Below are positions 8,709 through 17,245 of a stretch of DNA of 64,000 nucleotides, in pieces (within the stretch, counting starts at the first letter, position 1; each line of letters starts with the position of its first letter). The notes under the pieces were generated by a model that ran no database searches, was not told the origin of the DNA, and worked only from the letters and a program-made list of their open reading frames with translations. A program made the position numbers and the translations under genes. Source of the stretch: Pseudomonadota bacterium (lineage in GTDB: Bacteria; Pseudomonadota; Gammaproteobacteria; Steroidobacterales; Steroidobacteraceae); NCBI GenBank assembly GCA_016704655.1, contig JADIZR010000001.1, forward strand, positions 62,001-126,000, written 5' to 3'.

Positions 8709-9311
8709 ATGGCTCGCCCAAGAAAGCAAGCGGATGTCAACAACGGCAATTCTCGCAATCGCCTGATCCAGGAGGCGGCGAGACTCTTTGCCAGACTTGG
8801 TTATGAGCGCACAACGATGCGCAGCATCGCCGGCGCAACAGGCATCGGGCTGGGCAGTATCACTTACTACTTCAAGAACAAGGAAGACATCCTTTACGAG
8901 GTGATGAGGGAGATCATCGAGTCGGGCGAGGAAAGGGCCCTGGCTGCGGTCAAGGAGAATCTCCCGGTCCTGAGCAAGCTTCGCACGCTCATCAAGATCG
9001 AAGTCGAGTCGTTCATCGGCGATACAGCCTCCATCACCATCAACGAATGGCGTTGCCTGCAAAGAAAGCGGCAGCTGGACCTGCTTAAACATCGGCGAAC
9101 GTATGAAGACATCTGGCTCGCGGTGCTCGGTGAATGTCACGAGAGAGGCCTGGTGCGGGCGCGTCCGGAAATTGCGCGCCAATTGCTCCACGGAGCCTTT
9201 GCATCGACCGTCACCTGGTATCGCGATCAGCTCGAGATCGACGAGTTGGTGGACCAGATCCTGTTGCTGATTACGCAACGCCAACAGTCATCAGGCGCAA
9301 TCGGCGTCTGA
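8709..9311 (+). CDS. TetR/AcrR-family transcriptional regulator 1
   Basis: A 200-residue TetR-family repressor. The N-terminal DNA-binding domain is clear: RLIQEAARLFARLGYERTTM followed by RSIAGATGIGLGSITYYFKN, with the usual Y-F-x-x-K-E-D ending. The C-terminal ligand-binding part is not diagnostic. It lies inside the acyl-CoA gene block, so an acyl-CoA pathway intermediate is a plausible ligand, as for KstR or FadR-like TetR proteins. No clear palindromic operator was found in the 270 bp upstream. Confidence 0.88.
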   Translation: MARPRKQADVNNGNSRNRLIQEAARLFARLGYERTTMRSIAGATGIGLGSITYYFKNKEDILYEVMREIIESGEERALAAVKENLPVLSKLRTLIKIEVESFIGDTASITINEWRCLQRKRQLDLLKHRRTYEDIWLAVLGECHERGLVRARPEIARQLLHGAFASTVTWYRDQLEIDELVDQILLLITQRQQSSGAIGV

Positions 9312-9432
9312 CAATCGTCCACCATCGCACCCGCCGGTCTGCCATCGATCTTGGAACATTGTTGGCCGCGGACATGGCACGAGTTTCTTAAACGCCGATC
9401 GAGCCAGTCGTGCGATAGCCCAGGAGCGTTGA

Positions 9433-10083
9433 ATGCCAAGACTCTCGAAAGCCGCTGCGCAGGAGCGAAAAGCCAGGATCGTAGCCCTGGCAGAGAAGCG
9501 ATTCGTCCAGAACGGGTACGAGCAGACCACGGTCGATGAAATCGTCAAAGAAATAGGGCTTGCCAAGGGAACGTACTACTACCATTTTGATTCAAAAGAG
9601 GACCTGATGATCGCGGTCAGCGAAAAGCTCATCCTCGAAACGAGCACGAAGCTGAATGCGGTCTACAACCGGAAGGACAAGGACATCGTCTGGCGGATCA
9701 GGAACGTACTGAAGACGTATCAGGACGATTTCTACCGCAACAAGGGCATCTGGCGGCAGGTTTATCACTGGCGTAACGCGATGTTGTATCACCGCGTCGC
9801 ACACATCAGCGCGCAGCGTTTCACGCCGATTCTTGAGGACCTGCTTGTCGAGGCTTCCAGAGAGGGCAAGGTCGAAATTCCTCATCCACACGAGGCGGCC
9901 GAATCGTTGCTGGTGCTGTTCGATCTGACCAGTCGCCAACTGTGCGCAAAGACGGATCACGCCCGGCGAGTTCGCGTCTTCGAGACGTTTCGCTTTCTGC
10001 TGGCGCACATCCTGTCCGAGGAGTGCGTCCCGCAGTTCGAGCAAGAGTGGAAGGAAGAGTTAGTTGCGACTGTGCGGCGTTAA
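9433..10083 (+). CDS. TetR/AcrR-family transcriptional regulator 2
   Basis: A 216-residue TetR-family regulator whose DNA-binding domain reads VQNGYEQTTVDEIVKEIGLA and then KGTYYYHFDSKEDLMIAVSE. It is distinct from the TetR gene 120 bp upstream and is not a recent duplicate. Two TetR regulators side by side between the two halves of the block suggest that the upstream (ligase/dehydrogenase) and downstream (mutase/beta-oxidation) parts are controlled separately. This is inferred from position only. Confidence 0.88.
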   Translation: MPRLSKAAAQERKARIVALAEKRFVQNGYEQTTVDEIVKEIGLAKGTYYYHFDSKEDLMIAVSEKLILETSTKLNAVYNRKDKDIVWRIRNVLKTYQDDFYRNKGIWRQVYHWRNAMLYHRVAHISAQRFTPILEDLLVEASREGKVEIPHPHEAAESLLVLFDLTSRQLCAKTDHARRVRVFETFRFLLAHILSEECVPQFEQEWKEELVATVRR

Positions 10084-10255
10084 TCGAGGGCTTCGTGTCG
10101 GGCAAGTCGGTGGGCCGGCAGCACGACAGGTTGGAGCGCGAGCTGGATGTTCGCCGTGCGAATCCGGGAGCGGTACAGGCGAGCCACCGCGAGACCGTGA
10201 AACATCGCATTCTCCTGCTGATTGCCTTACAGTTTCCGCGGACGGATAACTTTCA

Positions 10256-10459
10256 ATGATGAACTGGAGCAGCGACCGCCGGCGCGGGCGCTCCCTCCAC
10301 CTTATGTGTCGCGGTCCGATTGACAAGGCGACATTGACCGCAGTATCTTACCTGTCGTACATACGTCAGGTTATGCTTGGCTCGTCATTCGAGGAAGCGA
10401 TGGATCGAGTGCAGGACAAGGTCCTTCGTCGGGTCGGCCCGGGTAAGGCGCCGTCGTGA
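10256..10459 (+). CDS. Small hypothetical protein coupled to the MeaB gene
   Basis: A 67-codon frame with ATG at 10256 (another ATG at 10259). Its stop overlaps the GTG start of the MeaB gene in the four bases GTGA at 10456-10459, the signature of translational coupling. The C-terminal half (SFEEAMDRVQDKVLRRVG) could form an amphipathic helix. I do not recognise a family. It could be a real small subunit or leader of the mutase operon, or only an upstream frame that drives translation of the GTPase. The 170 bp before it show no other gene. Confidence 0.4.
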   Translation: MMNWSSDRRRGRSLHLMCRGPIDKATLTAVSYLSYIRQVMLGSSFEEAMDRVQDKVLRRVGPGKAPS

Positions 10460-11460
10460 GTGCGACCACGGCGACCACCGCACCCGACGTTGTTGCCCAG
10501 CGGGTGGCGGAGCAGGTCCTCGACGGGCACGTCAGGAGCGCCACCCGCCTGATCACCCAGTCGCAGGACGGGGATCCCCTCGCGCGTCGGGTGATGAGCC
10601 TCCTGTACCCGCACTGTGGACGGGCGCGGTTGATCGGAATCACCGGACCGCCCGGGGCAGGCAAGAGCACGCTGGTCGCCGGAATGATCGGGGAGTTGCG
10701 CAAGCGCGGTCTGACGGTCGGGGTGATTGCCGTGGACCCATCCAGTCCGTTCAGTGGGGGCGCAGTCCTCGGTGATAGGGATCGCATGACAGGCTTTTCA
10801 TCCGACGGCGAGGTATTCATCCGCTCGATGGCCTCCCGTGGCGCCATCGGTGGACTGTGCGCGGTGGCTAACGACGCAGTGGACGTCATGGACGCGATGG
10901 GCAAGGACGTGGTCCTGATCGAGACCGTCGGTGTCGGCCAGAGCGAGGTTGAGATAGCCCAGATCGCCAACACGGTAGTCCTGACGTTGGTGCCTGGTTA
11001 TGGCGACGAATTGCAGGCGATGAAGGCCGGAATCATGGAAGCGGCGGACATCATCGTGGTCAACAAGGCCGATTCGCCCGGAGCGAATGGTGCCGTCGCC
11101 GAGTTGCAGAACATGGGATATTTCCAGGCCGTGCCGCAGGGCGAAGAAATGTGGCAGGTGCCCGTCGTGAAGATGTCGGCGCTTCGCAACGAGGGCTTCG
11201 ACGAACTCGAAGCGCAGATTTTGCGCCAAAGCGAGTTTGCGGAGAAAACGGGCTGGAAAGCGGCACGCCAGCGCCGCAGGCGTGTGCACCAGTTTGCCGA
11301 GGTCGTCACCGACGGCGTTCGCCGTGACTTCATGGGTGTCATGCAGGAAGGCGGCGGGTTTAACGGGTTGCTCGATCGCATCGAGGCCCTGCAGGTGGAT
11401 CCCTATGCGGCCGCACAGGGAATTTCCCGGCGGCTCAGGACGCTCACCAAGGACTTGTAG
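10456..11460 (+). CDS. meaB: MeaB/ArgK-type G3E GTPase, chaperone of a B12 mutase
   Basis: A 334-residue GTPase of the MeaB/ArgK family, which loads adenosylcobalamin into acyl-CoA mutases and protects them from inactivation. The P-loop is GITGPPGAGKST at residues 61-72. Further family motifs are VIAVDPSSPFSGGAVLGDR, FIRSMASRG, IETVGVGQSE and the base-recognition VNKAD. The start is GTG at 10456. The mutase large and small subunits follow directly, so this is the dedicated chaperone of that mutase. Confidence 0.93.
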   Translation: MSATTATTAPDVVAQRVAEQVLDGHVRSATRLITQSQDGDPLARRVMSLLYPHCGRARLIGITGPPGAGKSTLVAGMIGELRKRGLTVGVIAVDPSSPFSGGAVLGDRDRMTGFSSDGEVFIRSMASRGAIGGLCAVANDAVDVMDAMGKDVVLIETVGVGQSEVEIAQIANTVVLTLVPGYGDELQAMKAGIMEAADIIVVNKADSPGANGAVAELQNMGYFQAVPQGEEMWQVPVVKMSALRNEGFDELEAQILRQSEFAEKTGWKAARQRRRRVHQFAEVVTDGVRRDFMGVMQEGGGFNGLLDRIEALQVDPYAAAQGISRRLRTLTKDL

Positions 11461-11526
11461 TACGTGGCTGCGGACGGGGTCGCACCGGGCCGACTGACAA
11501 CGTGAATCGATTTCAAGGGGTAAGCG

Positions 11527-13197
11527 ATGACAGCATCAAACCAAAGCAAGCAGTTCGAAGCGGCGGTGGCTGCCTGGCACAAAGGGCGTGAGCGTTACGC
11601 CAGCAAGCTGCAGGCGCAGTCGACGCTTTCAGGCCTGCCGATCAAGACCGTTTATACGCAGGACGACGTCTCCCAGGACAGCGTCGACGTGATGCCCGGC
11701 GTCTATCCGTTCACGCGCGGCTTGTATCCCGACGGTTACGTGCTGACGCCGTGGGCGCAGCAGATGGTGTTCGGTTACGGCACCATCGACGAAACGCGCC
11801 AGAAGATGGAAAAGATGGTCGCGGAGGGCATGGAAGGCTACTTCGGCAACAACATCTTCAACGTCGTGTACGACATCCCCTGCATGTACGGCATCGACGC
11901 GGATCACCCGGAAGCCGAGAGTAACCTGGGTCAATGCGGTGTGCACATGAGCACCGGTGACGATTACGACGAACTGGTGCGGGACTGGGAGCTGGAGAAG
12001 TCCAACTTCTCCATGATCACCGGCGACAACTGCCTGCCCGCGCTGGCGCTGCTGGTGGCCGCCGCCGAGCGCCGCGGCAAAGGGCCGGAATCCCTGCGGG
12101 GCAACTCGATGAACTGGTATCCGCGCACCGCCGTGCAGGACATCCCGTCGTGGGAGCCGCGCTGGGGCTATGCGCTGATGGTCGACCTCATCAAGTGGGC
12201 CACGATCAATGCGCCGGCGTGGAACACCACGAACATCTTCATGTACGGCATCTCCGAAGCCGGCGGCACGCCGGTGCAGGAACTCGCGTACGGGTTATCC
12301 TGGGGAAAGTCGGTCATCGACGCCGGCCTCGCCGCGGGCCTGGATCCCGACCAGTTCATCGGTCGACTGGGCTTCCAGATCGGCTGCACGGTGAACCTCT
12401 TCGAAGAGGTAGCCAAGTTCCGGGCGCACCGACGAATGTGGGCAAAGCTCTGCCGGGACGCCGGCTGCAAGAAGCCGTCGAGCATGCACGCGCGTGTGCA
12501 TTGTCACACCAATGGCTACGTGCTGACGCAGCAGCAGCTGCTCAACAACAATGCACGCATCACCCTGCAGGCACTGGCTGCCGCACTGGGTGGCGTGCAG
12601 TCGATCCACACCTGCTCTTACGACGAAGCCACGACGATCCCCACCGAGGAATCGCATCGCACGGCGTTGCGTACGCAGCAGATTCTGATGTGGGAGAGCG
12701 GCGTCCGCAACGTCGCGGACCCGCTCGGTGGCTCGTATTACGTGGAAAAGCTGACGGACGACATGGAGGCCGCAGCCTGGGAGATCTACAACCAGCTCGA
12801 AGCCAAGGGCGGGTATCTCCGGGGTCTGGAAACCGGCGAGATCAAGCGGGCCATCGACGGCGCTTCGTACCAGATGAAGCAGAACATCAACAGCGGCCGG
12901 CAGATCGTCGTCGGCCTCAACAAGTACCAGTCCGAGAGCCTGGAGCAGCACGAGCCATTCCGTGTCGACATGGCCATCGAAAACAAGGCCAAGCAGCGCC
13001 TCGCTGCCTACAAGGCGCGCCGCGACGACAAGGCTGTGGCGGCGTCGCTGGAGAACGTCGCTCGCGCCTGTGAAGCGCTGAAGGCGGGCACCGGCTCGTT
13101 GATGCCGGCGCTGATCGAGGCTGCCCGCGCGGGCGCGACCAACGGCGAGATGATGGTGCCGATGCGCGCTGCGTTCGGCTGGTACGTCTCCGAGTAA
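11527..13197 (+). CDS. Coenzyme-B12-dependent acyl-CoA mutase, large subunit, atypical active site
   Basis: A 556-residue catalytic (TIM-barrel) subunit of the methylmalonyl-CoA mutase superfamily, without a fused B12 domain. It has YPFTRGLYPDGY near residues 60-71, DADHP, QELAYGL and ADPLGGSYYVEKLTD. Aligned by eye with methylmalonyl-CoA mutase, the position of Tyr89 holds Val81, and the catalytic His244 (normally SGYHMQEAG) is Gly241 in FMYGISEAGG. Arg207 seems kept as Arg200, and there are about six extra residues before YDIPCMYGIDADHP. The substrate is therefore unlikely to be methylmalonyl-CoA. Together with the small subunit and MeaB it forms a complete carbon-skeleton mutase. The start is ATG at 11527 after AAGGGG. 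Confidence 0.88.
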   Translation: MTASNQSKQFEAAVAAWHKGRERYASKLQAQSTLSGLPIKTVYTQDDVSQDSVDVMPGVYPFTRGLYPDGYVLTPWAQQMVFGYGTIDETRQKMEKMVAEGMEGYFGNNIFNVVYDIPCMYGIDADHPEAESNLGQCGVHMSTGDDYDELVRDWELEKSNFSMITGDNCLPALALLVAAAERRGKGPESLRGNSMNWYPRTAVQDIPSWEPRWGYALMVDLIKWATINAPAWNTTNIFMYGISEAGGTPVQELAYGLSWGKSVIDAGLAAGLDPDQFIGRLGFQIGCTVNLFEEVAKFRAHRRMWAKLCRDAGCKKPSSMHARVHCHTNGYVLTQQQLLNNNARITLQALAAALGGVQSIHTCSYDEATTIPTEESHRTALRTQQILMWESGVRNVADPLGGSYYVEKLTDDMEAAAWEIYNQLEAKGGYLRGLETGEIKRAIDGASYQMKQNINSGRQIVVGLNKYQSESLEQHEPFRVDMAIENKAKQRLAAYKARRDDKAVAASLENVARACEALKAGTGSLMPALIEAARAGATNGEMMVPMRAAFGWYVSE

Positions 13198-13243
13198 GCC
13201 TGGACGACCGAACCCATTCGTCCTAACAGAGAAGGTAATGAAT

Positions 13244-13648
13244 ATGTCTGGCAAGCCCGTCAAGGTCCTCCTGGCAAAGAAGAAGATCGACGTGCATGGG
13301 CGTGCATCCAAATTGATCGCCCGTGAGCTTCGTGATGCCGGTATGGAGGTTGTGTACTTCCGCTTCGGCACGGTCGACGAGATCGTCAATGCTGCGCTGC
13401 AGGAGGACGTGGACGTCATCGCGGTCAGCATCATGACCAGTGGACACCTGCACCTCGCCGAGAACCTCGTCCCGGCCCTCAAGGCCAAGGGCATGAACGA
13501 CGTGATGGTGATCTTCGGCGGCATCATTCCGGACGTCGACTTCGAGCCCCTGCGGAAGATGGGTGTTCACCGGGCGTTTCCGGCGGGACTGCCCGGCAGT
13601 GTCGTCGTCGACTACATCAACGCGAATGTCGGCAAGGTCGGGTTGTAG
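13244..13648 (+). CDS. Cobalamin-binding small subunit of the acyl-CoA mutase
   Basis: A stand-alone B12-binding domain of about 134 residues that carries the cobalamin for the preceding subunit, as in archaeal methylmalonyl-CoA mutase or HcmB. The base-off signature is recognisable: KIDVHGRASKLIARELRDAG (D-x-H-x-x-A, where most relatives have D-x-H-x-x-G), VSIMTSGHL and VIFGGIIP. The His of D-V-H would be the lower axial cobalt ligand. ATG 13244 was chosen because AGAGAAGG ends 8 bases upstream; the ATG at 13238 is too close to it. Confidence 0.9.
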   Translation: MSGKPVKVLLAKKKIDVHGRASKLIARELRDAGMEVVYFRFGTVDEIVNAALQEDVDVIAVSIMTSGHLHLAENLVPALKAKGMNDVMVIFGGIIPDVDFEPLRKMGVHRAFPAGLPGSVVVDYINANVGKVGL

Positions 13649-13725
13649 GGTCGCCTGCAGTCCGGATCCCGCCTGATGGCAAATTGGACTGCGCTGCGGC
13701 TTGGCCCGCATCGAGAGAGATTCAA

Positions 13726-14523
13726 GTGACATACGAAACGATTCTGTTCGAGAGGTCATCGTTCGCAGCGACGATCACCTTCAACCGGCCGGAGGTCTTC
13801 AATGCCTACAGCGAGACGATGTCGCAGGAACTCAAGAAGGCGGTGGCTGCAGTAACCGCGGACGAAAAAGTCCGCGTGCTGTTCCTCAAGGGCGCGGGCG
13901 AGAATTTTCTGGCCGGTGCCGACATCAACATGCTGAACGGCTGGGCCGAGGTCGCGACGACAAAAGGTGCTGCAGAGGTCAAGCGCATTCTCGACGGCCA
14001 TTTCAGCCCGACCTCACTCGAGGACCTGCCGATTCCCGTCATTGCTCTGGTCGACGGCAGGGCATGGGGCATGGGCAGTGAGATCGCGATCGCGGCCGAC
14101 ATCCGCATCTGCACCCCGCGAGCGTCATTTGCGCAACCGGAGATCGCCCTGGGAATCATCACCGGCGGTGGCGCCAGCCAGCGACTGCCGCGCATCGTTG
14201 GTTCCGCTGTCGCCACCGAGATGATTCTCACCGGCAAGCCCCTCTCAGCCTCCGATGCGGAGAAGTGGGGCCTGGTGAGCGCCGTGGTCGAACCCGACAA
14301 GCTGCTCGAGGCCGGCATGGCCATCGGCAAGTCAATTGCGGCCAAGAGCCCGCTGATGGTCAAGTGGGCGAAGAGGTGCATCCAGCTGACGCGCGATCAC
14401 AGTCTGCAGGACGGCATCCAGAAGGAGCTGACGCAGTTTTCGGAGACGTTTACAACCGAGGATGCCGCCGAGGGAACCCGGGCGTTCCTCGAGAAGCGCA
14501 AGGCTGTCTTCGTGGGCCGATGA
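13726..14523 (+). CDS. Enoyl-CoA hydratase/isomerase family protein 1
   Basis: A 265-residue crotonase-fold protein: TITFNRPEVFNAYS at the start, FLAGADINML for the CoA and oxyanion hole, and ALVDGRAWGMGSEIAIAADI followed by FAQPEIALGIITGGGASQRL. Glutamates sit in both positions where hydratases keep catalytic acids (GSEIA and QPEIALG). The GTG at 13726 fits the family N-terminus (VTYETILFE) and is preceded by GAGAGA. It lies between the B12 mutase and an SDR, so it may hydrate the product of the mutase after dehydrogenation (inference). Confidence 0.87.
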   Translation: MTYETILFERSSFAATITFNRPEVFNAYSETMSQELKKAVAAVTADEKVRVLFLKGAGENFLAGADINMLNGWAEVATTKGAAEVKRILDGHFSPTSLEDLPIPVIALVDGRAWGMGSEIAIAADIRICTPRASFAQPEIALGIITGGGASQRLPRIVGSAVATEMILTGKPLSASDAEKWGLVSAVVEPDKLLEAGMAIGKSIAAKSPLMVKWAKRCIQLTRDHSLQDGIQKELTQFSETFTTEDAAEGTRAFLEKRKAVFVGR

Positions 14524-14572
14524 GCCCAGGGCAACCAGGCGCTAACGGTTACAGCAAAGTCTTGGAGTAAAG

Positions 14573-15337
14573 ATGGCATCGAATCTATTCAGTCTCGAGG
14601 GCAAGGTCGCAGTGGTTACTGGCGCCAGTCGGGGTTTCGGTCGAGCAATCGCCTTAGGGCTCGCGGACGCCGGAGCCGATATCGTGCTTGCCGCGCGTAC
14701 GGAGTCTTCGCTGAACGAGGTGGCCGCGGAGATCGAGGCCAAGGGACGCAGGGCACTGGCGGTGCCTGCGGACATGGGCAGCAAGGAGTCCGTTTCGAAC
14801 CTGGCGACGAGGACCATCGAGGCCTTCGGCAAGGTCGATATCCTGGTCAACAACGCGGGACTCGGCAGTAACGTGCCGTTCCTGAAGATGACCGAAGATG
14901 AGTGGGATCGCATCCTCGACGTCAACCTCAAGGGATATTTCCTGACCACGCAGGCTTTTGGTCAGCACATGTTCAAAGCCAGGAGTGGTCGCGTAATCAA
15001 CATTTCGTCGGCCATGGCTGAACAGCCGCTGCCCTACTTGACGCATTACGCCGCGTCCAAGGGAGGCATCAATGCCATGACGAAATGCCTCGCCCAGGAA
15101 TGGGCTGGCCGCGGCATCACTGTCAATGCCATCGCCCCTTCCTACTTCGAGACGGACATGACCGAGCACGCGCGGGGCAATGAACAGGCGACTGCGCTCA
15201 TCATGGCCAGGACACCCCTGAATCGCTACGGCAGGATCGAGGAACTGATCGGCCTGGTGGTCTACCTCGCCTGCGACAATTCCAGCTATATGACCGGTGC
15301 GGTCATTCCTCTCGACGGCGGCTGGACCGCCGGCTGA
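14573..15337 (+). CDS. Short-chain dehydrogenase/reductase (SDR)
   Basis: A 254-residue classical SDR. The coenzyme motif is TGASRGFG near residue 17. It also has NNAG, the catalytic Ser in NISSAMAEQ, the Y-x-x-x-K of HYAASKGG, and NAIAPSYFETDM. Such enzymes oxidise 3-hydroxyacyl-CoA or hydroxysteroid-like substrates with NAD(P). Following a hydratase and preceding a thiolase, it is a good candidate for the 3-hydroxyacyl-CoA dehydrogenase step. The start is ATG at 14573 after GGAG. Confidence 0.9.
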   Translation: MASNLFSLEGKVAVVTGASRGFGRAIALGLADAGADIVLAARTESSLNEVAAEIEAKGRRALAVPADMGSKESVSNLATRTIEAFGKVDILVNNAGLGSNVPFLKMTEDEWDRILDVNLKGYFLTTQAFGQHMFKARSGRVINISSAMAEQPLPYLTHYAASKGGINAMTKCLAQEWAGRGITVNAIAPSYFETDMTEHARGNEQATALIMARTPLNRYGRIEELIGLVVYLACDNSSYMTGAVIPLDGGWTAG

Positions 15338-15369
15338 TCGACTACAGCAAGTAGAAACGGGAAGCAATC

Positions 15370-17169
15370 ATGAGCAGTGCGATCGAACTGAAGTCCAAGG
15401 TCGGCCAGCTGTCCGATATCGGGCGCTACATCAAGCCGGGCAGTTTCGTGGCGATCGGCGGCGGCTGGAGCTGCAACAAGCCGATGGCCATCGTGCGCGA
15501 GATCATCCGCCAGAAGATCGGCGGCCTGAAGGTGATGTCGGTGACGGGCGGGTGGGAGATGGAATGGCTCCTTGCGGCGGGCCTGGTCGATCACCTGGTG
15601 TTCAGCTTCCTGAGTCTGGAGTTCTTCGGTTTGCCCGCCAATTTCCGTCTGGCCGCGGAGCGGCAGACCGTGAAGCTGACGGAGATCGAGGGCTGCTCGA
15701 TGATCAAGGGGCTGGAGGCGGCCAAGTTTGGTTTGCCGTTCGCCGCCTTTCGGGGCCCGAAAGGCTCCGACATCGTCGCCGAGGCCAAGGAGCTCTACCA
15801 GACGGTCCGCTGCCCGTTCACCGGTCAGGAGCTGACGGCGATTCAAGCCATCGTCCCCGATGTGGCGATTATTCACGCGCAGAAGGCCGATGCCGCTGGC
15901 AACGTGCAGATGATTGGCACCAGCGCCAGCGATCTCGACATGGCCATGGCTGCCAAGGCAGTGATCGTGACAGTCGAGGAGATCGTCTCGGCTGACGAGA
16001 TTCGCGCGAGCAAGTCCGCGACCAAGCTCTTCCGCAACGACGTCGATCTCGTCATTCACTGTCCGATGGGGGCGAGCCCTTGCAGCTCGGTGCCGTACTA
16101 CTCGGCACACCTGCTGCAGTTGCAGAAGGACGTGGCAGGTCTCAATCCCAAGACCGCCCGGAGTTACATTTCAGAAGTCATCGGCGACACCGAGACTGCC
16201 TACTGGGCCAACGTCGGTGGTGCCGAGGCACAGCGCAAGCTGAAGGCGTTTCCCGCGACGGCCCGGGCCGTGCCGGTGCCCGCAACGCTCGATACGACGC
16301 CGGCCAGAGATTTCACCGTGGGTGATCAGATGGTGGCGGCGCTCTCGGCGACGATCGAGGATGAGGACGCCATCATTCTGGGTTCTTTCACGCCCTTGGC
16401 GTATGCCGCGTACAACCTGGCAAAGCTGACCACGGCACCCAATGCCTTCGTGGTGGGCTACAGCGGCGTCGATGCCCGGCCGTTCCAGATGGGGTTCCAC
16501 ACCTCAGAGGCTGCGTGCATCCAGGAGTCTGCCGGCCTCTGGTCCATGACCGAGTGCATCGAGTCGCTGCACTTCCGCGGCACGGGTGACGTCGAGGCGG
16601 TATCCAGTGCACAGATGGACGTCAACGGCGACATCAACATCTCGTGGCTGCCGATGCCTGTGAAAGACGCGGCGGGCAATCCGACCGGCGAGTGGAATCG
16701 ACGCGCCCTGCGCCTCCCGGGCGGCGCAGGCGCACCGGTCGTGTTCGGCCTGCACCGCAAATCGGTCGCGTATTTCCCGAATCACTCCAGGATGGTCTTC
16801 GTGCCCAAGGTGAACTACGTCACCGGCACGCGCGTATACCTCACCGACGAGGAGCGTATCGCCGAGGGACTCAAGCCCGGCCCGATCATCGTAGTCACGA
16901 ACCTGTGTGTCATGGAGTCCAGGGAAAGGGGCATCTGGAACGTCGTGTCGCTGCACAAGGGTGTCACCGCAAAGGACGTGGTCGACAGCACCGGCTTTGC
17001 CGTCAACGTCCCGAACGGCTGCCCGGAGACACGTGCCCCGACGCAACAGGAAGTCGACCTGATCAAGCGGATCGACCCCACGGGCATTCACCTGTTGGAC
17101 TTCATCAGCGGCAAGGAGCGGGCCACCAAGCTGCCGGCAATCCTGCAGGCGGAGTGGGACGGCGTTTGA
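15370..17169 (+). CDS. Fused alpha-beta CoA-transferase-fold enzyme, IpdA-IpdB-like
   Basis: A 599-residue protein in which two class I CoA-transferase domains are joined. Residues 1 to about 290 resemble the alpha subunit (GSFVAIGGGWSCNKPMAIVRE); about 310-599 resemble the beta subunit (DINISWLP, VVTNLCVME). Glutaconate CoA-transferases have a catalytic Glu in a beta-subunit ESG motif; here the matching place reads GYSG. The alpha half has an acidic TEIEG at 104-108, near where IpdA keeps its catalytic Glu105. This pattern fits IpdAB, the hydrolase that opens the last ring in steroid degradation, rather than a CoA-transferase. The assignment is from memory of the family and by-eye alignment. 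Confidence 0.78.
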   Translation: MSSAIELKSKVGQLSDIGRYIKPGSFVAIGGGWSCNKPMAIVREIIRQKIGGLKVMSVTGGWEMEWLLAAGLVDHLVFSFLSLEFFGLPANFRLAAERQTVKLTEIEGCSMIKGLEAAKFGLPFAAFRGPKGSDIVAEAKELYQTVRCPFTGQELTAIQAIVPDVAIIHAQKADAAGNVQMIGTSASDLDMAMAAKAVIVTVEEIVSADEIRASKSATKLFRNDVDLVIHCPMGASPCSSVPYYSAHLLQLQKDVAGLNPKTARSYISEVIGDTETAYWANVGGAEAQRKLKAFPATARAVPVPATLDTTPARDFTVGDQMVAALSATIEDEDAIILGSFTPLAYAAYNLAKLTTAPNAFVVGYSGVDARPFQMGFHTSEAACIQESAGLWSMTECIESLHFRGTGDVEAVSSAQMDVNGDINISWLPMPVKDAAGNPTGEWNRRALRLPGGAGAPVVFGLHRKSVAYFPNHSRMVFVPKVNYVTGTRVYLTDEERIAEGLKPGPIIVVTNLCVMESRERGIWNVVSLHKGVTAKDVVDSTGFAVNVPNGCPETRAPTQQEVDLIKRIDPTGIHLLDFISGKERATKLPAILQAEWDGV

Positions 17170-17245
17170 CCTGACGCAGTCGGGGCGCGCGTAGCGGGCG
17201 CTAACCGCAGGGCACCTTCAACATCTTCAGTTCGAGAGAATCGCC

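Noticed and set aside
11527..13648. Plain methylmalonyl-CoA mutase or 2-hydroxyisobutyryl-CoA mutase
   Set aside because: The Tyr89 position is Val and the His244 position is Gly, and the Ile/Asp pair typical of HcmA (Ile90, Asp117) is not seen.
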